Origin: Campanula takesimana
Lineage: Eukaryota > Streptophyta > Magnoliopsida > Asterales > Campanulaceae
Direction: 5' to 3'
NCBI GenBank assembly: GCA_026119855.1
Contig: JAOWBW010000016.1
Coordinates: 310,001 to 374,000 of the forward strand
DNA length: 64,000 nucleotides
Position 1 is the stretch's first letter; each line of letters begins with the position of its first letter. The translations under genes and the position numbers were made by a program. This document shows positions 57,321 through 64,000 of this stretch, piece after piece. The notes under the pieces were generated by a model that was given only the letters and a program-made list of their open reading frames with translations, did not search any database and was not told the DNA's origin.

Positions 57321-58536
57321 TGTAGACACCCCGCCTTGGACCTCTCATGTCCCGATTACATACACATTCTTTGTCTTCCTCTTTTCTGTTAAGTTTTGTT
57401 ACTTTTCGTTAACTTTCGTTACTTTCTGTTAAGTTCCTGACTTACTCCGTTAGTCTTGGATTTGACTAAGTGTAAAATTCAACCTTTAGTCTTTGTTTCA
57501 TTTATTTTCGTTGACTTTCGTGATGTTCGTTAAGTTTTTGGACTAATTCGTTAGTTTTGGGGCTTAACTGCATAACGGGGTTAACATTTGGGCTAAAATA
57601 TGAATTTCCTGAAGCTGGGATGCGAACGCCTTTGCCCTCCTTTGTCGGAGGCGTGCTCCTCCCATAGGGGGGGGTGGGAAGCGCGCGCTTCCCGCTTCCA
57701 GAATCTCAGATTTGGCCAAATTTCTCTCCTTTTCTGATTTGTAACCCCCAAGGCCATTATGCCTTGGCTTGATCCGGGGAAGAGCCATCTTTGTGACCAA
57801 AAACACTTCCCTGACACCTGTAAATACCTCTTCATTCCACCATGGAAAGGGAGGAATAATTCTTGAGTCAAAAACACTCTAAACACACAAAAGTCCATTT
57901 TCAAAGGTAGTCATTATACACAAAGTTTGGTCCTTCCTCTTGCAAGCACAAGGTACAATGTCCATCTTCTTCCTCTAAATTCTTGTTTTATCTTATATTC
58001 TCTCTTCATCACTTCTTAAACAAAAAAACCTTTTAAATTACTTTCTTCATCTCTAATGTGTATGCAATCTCCATAAAAAGGGATACAACCAAAAAACCAC
58101 TTCACTATTGAAGTTTGGTCAATGTTACATCCCAACATTTTAATTCCACTTTAATTTACATTCTCATTTCTTAATGTAATTATCTAGCAATAATTCAACA
58201 TGTAACCATTAGACACTCAATCAATAAAATAATTTAGCTTTCATTTTCCCCCTTATCTTTACTTTGTAGTTGTTAGTATATTTTATCAATTGAAGGACAT
58301 TTAACATTAGAACACCAAAAGTAGCAAGACCCGCGTAAGCGGGGCGGAGTGGGTGTTTAAGTACCTCCCACTCCGTCACCTAACCCCCGAACCCCTCATC
58401 TCAAGAATCTTTGGTTTCGTAATCAATAAAAAAGGCTATTTTCTTAGGTTTTCTCGCGTTCCTCTAAAACGTGGGTGGCGACTCTTAAAATCAAGTAGAC
58501 ATCCTAGGTAATTCACGCGCTCTAGCCAAGCCGTGG
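57321..58536 (+). mobile_element. Tat-like LTR, truncated by Tekay-2
   Basis: It starts TGTAGACACCCCGCC like the LTRs at 16149 and 23537 and keeps shared blocks (AGTAGCAAGACCCGCGTAAGCGGGGCGG at 58319-58346; TCTAGCCAAGCCGTGG at 58521-58536), but it is well diverged. It carries a GC-rich module at 57605-57705. It stops at CCGTGG, where Tekay-2 begins; the last 18 or so LTR bases should follow beyond the window. Confidence 0.82.
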
Positions 58537-60642
58537 TGTCGCGACCCCGGACCCCGCGGGCCCGAGACCGCGATCTGGACGTCGACTTAAGACCAAATCT
58601 AAGAAATACTGAAGTTAAAAATTCCATTTGATACCAAAGGTGATGATCCAAAGTTTTACAAATCCAAGTTTGACAAAAAACCAAATACAACTATCATAAA
58701 CTTCCACAAGTTTATGCCCAACAAAATACAAATATACAATTCTTAATGACGTCATTGATTGGTACAACTATCCCAAAAAGGTTACACATTTATATAATGT
58801 AAACCAACCTATAACAACCTTCCCCAAAAGAATGTATCCACACTCGACGTCCTCTTTCTCGTGATCAGCGAGATTAATCCTTAGCACCTGGGGGGGGGGG
58901 GTTAAGGAAAAACAAAGATAAAAGAAAGGGGGTGAGATAAATCTCAATAAGTTACTAATGCAACTATATGACATGCTATGATGCACGAAGCGATAAGCAA
59001 TAATAAATATCACGTAACACATAGCATTTATCACATAACAGATAGCAGCAGAAATAAACACATAACAAAGGATATAGCCAAGGTTTTCCAAACCGGTACA
59101 TCCAAATAAAGGATCGCTGCGCAGCTTCAATAATCAACAAATCATCATCTTCATAATAGCATGAAAGCCGAAGAGAAAACCCCGGTACCGGAACCAATAA
59201 CCATAAAAGTGTCACAAAGGACAAGGACCATGACACAAAGTCATGCCCGGTAGCTAGATACATTCACAAAGGAAGCTAACCCATCTCTTCCAAGGCCAAT
59301 CTGGAAAAGGGTAAAGAAGGGGGCAAAACAATGGTCAACATTATAATGGACTTGGCTTTGCCATTATAATCTTTCCATCGCCCGATGCAACAAATATGCC
59401 AGCTGGGCTTCCAAATAAATGCTAAGTAATAATAATTTAGCATGGATAAACAACTTAAGGTTCCAAAGTAGGGAACCAATCCAATTAAATCACCACAAAG
59501 GTAAACCAATATAAACAGCACATCGAAGATGAACCACATTCCCAAAATGATACTCAAACAAATTCCATATCATATTTATTCACAAAAGAATCAAATCCAA
59601 TCAATAAAGTGTTCCACGGTGTTATTTTAAGTTAATTAGAAGAAATAAACCTAAACTAGTTAAGCCTTAAGTCTTAAACCAAGCAAAAGGACAAAATCCC
59701 CAACAGGCGGGCGGGCGGGCGCCTGGGCATAGGCAGGCGGGCGCTTGTTTGTCCAGAAGGTTTGGGTCGCTGGAAAAAGGGGTGCAGGCGGGCGCCTGGC
59801 ACCACGCGGGTGGGCGCCTGGTCTGGGTTCAGGGCCGGGAAGAACAGAGCTGGGTTCTTCATTTCGACCCAAATTTCACCAAAACAATAAATACTCCATT
59901 TCAACTCTTTCTACAAGTTCCCCAATGTACCAAACCACTTATAACTAGGGTGGGGATCCAAATACACCCTTTATCAACCCAAAACCAAGAATCAAACCCA
60001 ACATTCATCAATTCACCATTTTTACCCAAAAACTCAAATAAATTCAAAATAAATTCTAAACTCAACCAAACTTCAAATATAACACATCAAGCATTATATA
60101 AACATGATATGAACATTTTAGCATAAAAATGGGGGAAAAGTACTTACTTGATAAATCTCAAAGTTGACGGAATTCAATTCTTTTTGATTCTACGCGATCC
60201 TATCGACGATCTAAACAAGGTTCATGTTTTAAGAAATGAGAGATTACAAGAGGAAGAGGAAGAAAATGAGGAGAGAAGGAAGAGAAGAAAAAGCTTACCA
60301 CACATGGAGGAGAGAGAGGGAGTTGGCTGGGAATGGATGGAGAGAGTGAGGGAGAAGGTGAGGGAGGTGAGGGGAGTAGGGGGGAATTATTCAAAAAGTT
60401 ACATCTAGGCCCCTCCCCTTCAACTAACGCAAATGCTTACTCTCCCTACTAACAATTAAGACTCAACACTTCTACACTAGCCCAACTAACTCGAATAAAA
60501 TGCTAGGCATAATTATTATAACACATAAATTGCACACATAATTATTTAAATAAATAATAATTTAAATAAATAAATAAGCAAATAATTAAATAATAATCAT
60601 TTAATTACTAATAAAATAGAGCCTAGATTTCGGGTCGTGACA
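58537..60642 (-). repeat. Tekay-2 3' LTR
   Basis: 2106 bp; in element sense it starts TGTCACGACCCG and ends GGTCGCGACA. A poly-G run near 58890, a GC-rich module at 59703-59835 and a TAAATAAATAA-rich part near 60540 stand out. Confidence 0.88.
59703..59835 (-). repeat. GC-rich module in Tekay-2 LTR
   Basis: The window plus strand reads CAGGCGGGCGGGCGGGCGCC, GGGCATAGGCAGGCGGGCG, GTCCAGAAGGTTTGGG, GCAGGCGGGCGCCTGGC and GGGTGGGCGCCTGGTC. The order and wording match the module of the solo LTR at 33840-33945. Confidence 0.8.
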
Positions 60643-60655
60643 TTCACTCCCCCTT
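60643..60655 (-). other. Tekay-2 polypurine tract
   Basis: In element sense a purine run (AAGGGGGAGTGAA) directly before the LTR. Confidence 0.85.
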
Positions 60656-60691
60656 AAAGAAAATTCGACCCGAATTTTAACGAGACTCACC

Positions 60692-62140
60692 TTAAACAAA
60701 AAGCCACGGAAATTTCCTCTCGATCTCACCTCGGAGCTCCCACGTCGACTCCTCGATATTATGATTCCTCCAAAGAACTCTAACCAACGCAATGCTTTGC
60801 TCCTCAACTCTTGGACTTTAGAATCTAAGATCCGAACCGGTCGTTCCTCATAAGTCATATCGGGCTCAATATCCTCCGGTATCCTCGGTAACACGTGAGA
60901 TGGGTCATGAACATACTTCCGAAGCATAGAAACGTGAAAGACGTTGTGCAACCGGTCTAAAGATGACGGTAACGCGAGACGATACGCTAGAAGTCCAACA
61001 TTTCCCAAATCTCAAACGGGCCAATAAACCTCGGAGCCAACTTGCCTTTCTTCCCAAACCTACGAATACCCACCTTCGGAGACACTTTCAAGAAAACCAA
61101 ATCACCAATCTGAAAACTAAGATCTCGCCTTCGGTTGTCTGCGTAGCTCTTATGTCGACTCTGGGCTGTCTTCAATCTATCCCGGATAACTCTAACCTTT
61201 TCAACTGAATCCCGAAGCAAATCAATACCCACGATCTTCGCTTCACCAACCTCATCCAACAAATAGCGCGATCTACACTTTCTCCCATACAAGGCCTCAA
61301 ACGGTGCCATCTCGATACTAGCCTGATAACTGTTGTTGTAAGAGAACTCCACTAACGGTAGGTGCGAATCCCAAGAATCGGAAAAGTCTATCGAACAAGC
61401 TCGCAACATATCCTCCAAAATCTGAATAGTCCTCTCGGATTGACCGTCGGTCTGGGGATGAAAAGCTGTACTGAATCGCAAATCTGTACCCAAAGCTTCC
61501 TGAAACGCCTTACAGAATCTAGAAGTAAACCTCGGGTCTCGATCTGACACAATGCTAACCGGAACCCATGCAATCTCACAATCTCGTCGATATAAAGGGT
61601 CGCAAGCTTCTCCATCGAATATCTGATGTCAATGGGCAAGAAATGGGCACTCTTGGTCAATCTATCCACTATTACCCAAACACTGTCATACTTCCTACGG
61701 GTACGAGGTAGTCCCGTAACGAAATCCATAGTCACATGCTCCCATTTCCACTCGGGAATCTCTAACGGCTGAGTAATCCCGCGGGTCTCTGATGCTCGGC
61801 TTTGACCTGCTGACACGTTAAACACTTTGAAACATACTCGGCTATTCCCTTTTCATATTAATCCACCAAAATTGTTGCTTCAAATCCTGATACATCTTCG
61901 TACTACCCGGATGAATAGTATACCTCAATTTATGACCCTCATCAAGAACTCTCTGTTTAATTCATCAACATCGGAACACACAAACGACCACGGAAAGTCA
62001 AAACTCCACTCGAACTCAAAGAAAAAATCCTCGAAGTTCTTTTCCTTCAATTTACCCATTATCTTCACCAACTCGGGATCTTCTTCTCTGAGATCCTTTA
62101 TCCTTTGAATTAGGGTCGGAGACACCCTAATATTCGCAAA
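60692..62140 (-). pseudogene. pol: Tekay-2 integrase with chromodomain-like tail, frameshifted
   Basis: Reading leftward: a zinc-domain region (PTLIQRIKDLREEDPELVK), then LEIPEWKWEHVTMDFVTGLPRTRRKYDSVWVIVDRLTKSAHF (first Asp), a shift near 61555, SDRDPRFTSRF (second Asp) and HPQTDGQSERTIQ (Glu). The C-terminal part has KLAPRFIGPFEIW, VFHVSMLRKYVHDPSHV and ERPVRILDSKVQELRSK. A one-base loss near 60795 shifts the frame before an LVRVLWRNHNIEESTWE chromodomain tail that ends at TAA (60692-60694). The tail sequence itself is well kept. Confidence 0.87.
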
Positions 62141-62298
62141 AATAGCCCATGTCTCGATTCACGAGGAGACCAATCTCGAACATCCTCAAGCATTTTCCAT
62201 TCACGAACCATCATCGAAGCCACGTAAGACTTTCGACTATCGCATCGGCTACCACATTCGCCTTCCCCGGATGATAGAAATCGTGCAATCATAATCCT

Positions 62299-62874
62299 TC
62301 ACAATTCCATCCATCGGCGCTGTCGGTTGTTCAATTCCTTCTGAGAGAATAGGTACTTCAAACTCTTGTGATCGGTAAAAATCTCAAACTTCGCTCCATA
62401 AAGGTAGTGCTTCCACTTGTGCAACGCAAAGACAATAGCCGCTAACTCCATATCATGAGTCGGGTAATTCTGCTCACTAGGGGTCAACTTCCTCGAAGCA
62501 TAAGCAATTACTTTCCCATTCTGCATCAACACACAACCCAAACCCTCTTTCAAAGCATCACTGTAAATCACTAGGCCATCGCTCCCATTAGGCAAGGTCA
62601 AGATCAGTGCGGTAGTCAACCTCTTCTTCAATTCCTCGAAACTCTTGTCACATTTCTCGGTCCACACAAACGGGACATTCTTCCGGGTCAACTGAGTCAT
62701 CGGAGTAGCGATCCTCGAAAACCCCTCAATAAATCTTCTGTAATAACCGGCTAAACCAAGAAAGCTTCTAATCTCTGTCACTGATTCGGGTCTCTTCCAA
62801 TCCACTATGGCTTCAATCTTTGACCGGTCCACAGAAATCCCATCCTTAGAAATCACATGACCCAAAAATGACAC
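62299..62874 (-). pseudogene. pol: Tekay-2 RT thumb and RNase H
   Basis: MSFLGHVISKDGISVDRSKIEAIVDW and RSFLGLAGYYRRFIEGFSRI are the RT end. RNase H follows with YSDALKEGLGCVLM (first Asp kept), NYPTHDMELAAIVFAL (Glu kept) and FTDHKSLKYLFSQKELNNRQRRWMEL, where a stop comes. This 191-codon piece is intact in itself. Confidence 0.88.
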
Positions 62875-63416
62875 CTTCTCGAGCCAAAATTCGCACTTAC
62901 TGAATTCGCAAATAATTTCTCCCTCGCAAGAACGGATAAAACTGTCCTCAAGTGTTGCTCGTGCTCCTCTCGGGATTTAGAGTAGACGAGTATATAATCA
63001 ATAAAACCACCACGAACGAATCAGATAGGGGTGGAAAACTCGGTTCATCAAATCCATAAACACGGCGGCGCGTTAGTCAACCCAAACGGCATAACCAGAA
63101 CTCATAATGACCGTAACGAGTGCGAAAAGCAGTCTCGGAATATCCTCCGATCGAACTTCAACTGATGGTACCCACTCCTCAAATCAAGTTTAGAGAAAAC
63201 CACGGACCCTTGAAGCTGATCAAATAAATTGTCAATATGAGGTAGAGGATACTTGTTCTTCACCGTAACCTGATTCAACTTCCGGTAATCTATACACAAT
63301 CTCAACGAACCATCTTTCTTCCACAAACAAAACCGGGCTCCCCACGGGGAAACACTAGGGGATAAACCCTCGATCCAGTAACTCTTGCAATTGAACCTTT
63401 AGTTCCTTCAACTCTG
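62875..63416 (-). pseudogene. pol: Tekay-2 RT catalytic part, FIDY instead of FIDD
   Basis: MWKKDGSLRLCIDYRKLNQVTVKNKYPLPHIDNLFDQLQGSVVFSKLDLRSGYHQLK holds the first catalytic Asp (KLDLRSGYHQ). A shift follows near 63150. The catalytic box reads FIDY: TAT at 62994-62996 in place of an Asp codon, next to intact D at 62997-62999. The two frames are not joined as written. Confidence 0.87.
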
Positions 63417-63422
63417 CGGGAG

Positions 63423-64000
63423 CTAACCTATAAGGTGCTTTCGAAATTGGAGCCGTACCCGGCAAAGGTCTATACACAACTCAATCTCACGATCGCGGCG
63501 GATATCATACTCGGTAGAGAAAACATCGGGAAATTCCCGAACTACCCGAACACTATCCAAAACTAGGGGATTCTTTCCTAGTATCAAGAACACTAGCCAA
63601 ATACCCCTCACAACCACTATGCAATAATTTTCTCGCTTTCATAAAAGAAATTAAGCGAACCTTTCTACTTAGAGGACTAGCCTCAAACACAAATTTAGGC
63701 ACATCGGAATAGAAAAAGTACAGTTTTCTTACGGCAATCAACGGAAGCATGAACTTGCTCAACCAATCCTACCCAAAATGACATCAAAGTCTTGGATAGG
63801 AAGAACTACCAAATCCGCACAGAGGACTCGACCACAAATAACCACGTCACAAGCACGAAAGTCTCGATCAGAAATCAAGCATTCTCCTATAGGGGTCGAC
63901 ACCTCTAGCACGTACGGTAAAGACTCGAATGCAGCATTTAACATGGAAGCAAATTGCACAGAAATGTATGAATGAGATGATCCTGGATCTACTAACGCTC
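63423..64000 (-). pseudogene. pol: Tekay-2 protease and linker, cut by the window end
   Basis: The minus strand enters with a DPGSSHS active-site block (about 63965-63990), then QFASMLNAAFESLPYVLEVSTPIGE and LVVLPIQDFDVILG, the usual Gypsy aspartic protease. The family's DSG is here DPG. The linker (KARKLLHSGCEGYLASVLDT, VREFPDVFSTEYD) leads to RT with one or more frame shifts. Confidence 0.82.

Larger units (their letters stand above)
58537..64000 (-). mobile_element. Tekay-type Ty3/Gypsy element 2, minus strand, cut by the window end
   Basis: The 3' LTR (58537-60642) is followed by a polypurine tract and a pol gene read leftward: protease, RT, RNase H, integrase, chromodomain-like tail. 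The left flank CGTGG (58532-58536) would be the TSD; its partner lies outside. Several frameshifts and a mutated RT active site show that this copy is defective. Confidence 0.9.

Overview
This is intergenic DNA from a large, repeat-rich plant genome, most likely a eudicot. I see no host gene, tRNA or rRNA. The plant origin follows from the Sirevirus-type Copia element, the Tekay-type chromodomain Gypsy elements, the Tat/Ogre-like element, the Stowaway MITEs and the Helitron helicase. I cannot name the species. Almost every base belongs to nested or adjacent transposable elements, and the insertion order can be read from target-site duplications (TSDs).

Layout. (1) 1-1206: unassigned AT-rich DNA. 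(2) 1207-32660: a Sirevirus-like Ty1/Copia element, about 13.5 kb without its insertions, with LTRs at 1207-2631 and 31180-32660, gag, protease, integrase, RT/RNase H and a long 3' region holding an env-like gene. Two other elements sit inside it. LARD A (4836-14047, TSD CGCCT) splits gag; it has LTRs of about 3.9 kb around a 1.3 kb non-coding centre. A Tat/Ogre-like defective element (16149-24837, TSD TGATG) lies between integrase and RT. Both insertions leave the Copia frame intact once removed. (3) 32661-36034: a Stowaway MITE, a Copia-type solo LTR (TSD ATTTT) and a 1.1 kb Mutator-like palindromic element. (4) 36035-57320: Helitron-derived DNA on the minus strand (3' terminal hairpins near 36047 and 46773, Pif1-type helicase remnant at 55215-56560). 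It is interrupted by a Tekay Gypsy element (36777-46404, TSD GCTTC), a second Stowaway MITE with a microsatellite, and LARD B on the minus strand (47669-55214, TSD AATTG). (5) 57321-58536: a Tat-like LTR cut by a second Tekay element on the minus strand (58537 to beyond the window end) carrying integrase with chromodomain, RNase H, RT and protease.

No element is clearly autonomous as it stands. The Copia RT has YVDG instead of YVDD, the second Tekay RT has FIDY instead of FIDD, and the first Tekay RNase H has lost its first catalytic Asp and much of the pol frame. LTR pairs that look nearly identical around broken or absent genes suggest that these copies were mobilised in trans.

Most unusual points: a short ATGCGCC-type word scattered through the Copia LTRs, 3' region, intron and coding sequence (where it is read as xAP); an env-like gene with its own TATA-like upstream region and a 1000-bp GT-AG intron; a Tekay element whose gag is replaced by a basic, AT-hook-like reading frame and a degenerate minisatellite; and a GC-rich quasi-palindromic word module present in LTRs or leaders of most, but not all, LTR-element families here, with one version shared by a solo LTR and a Gypsy LTR.
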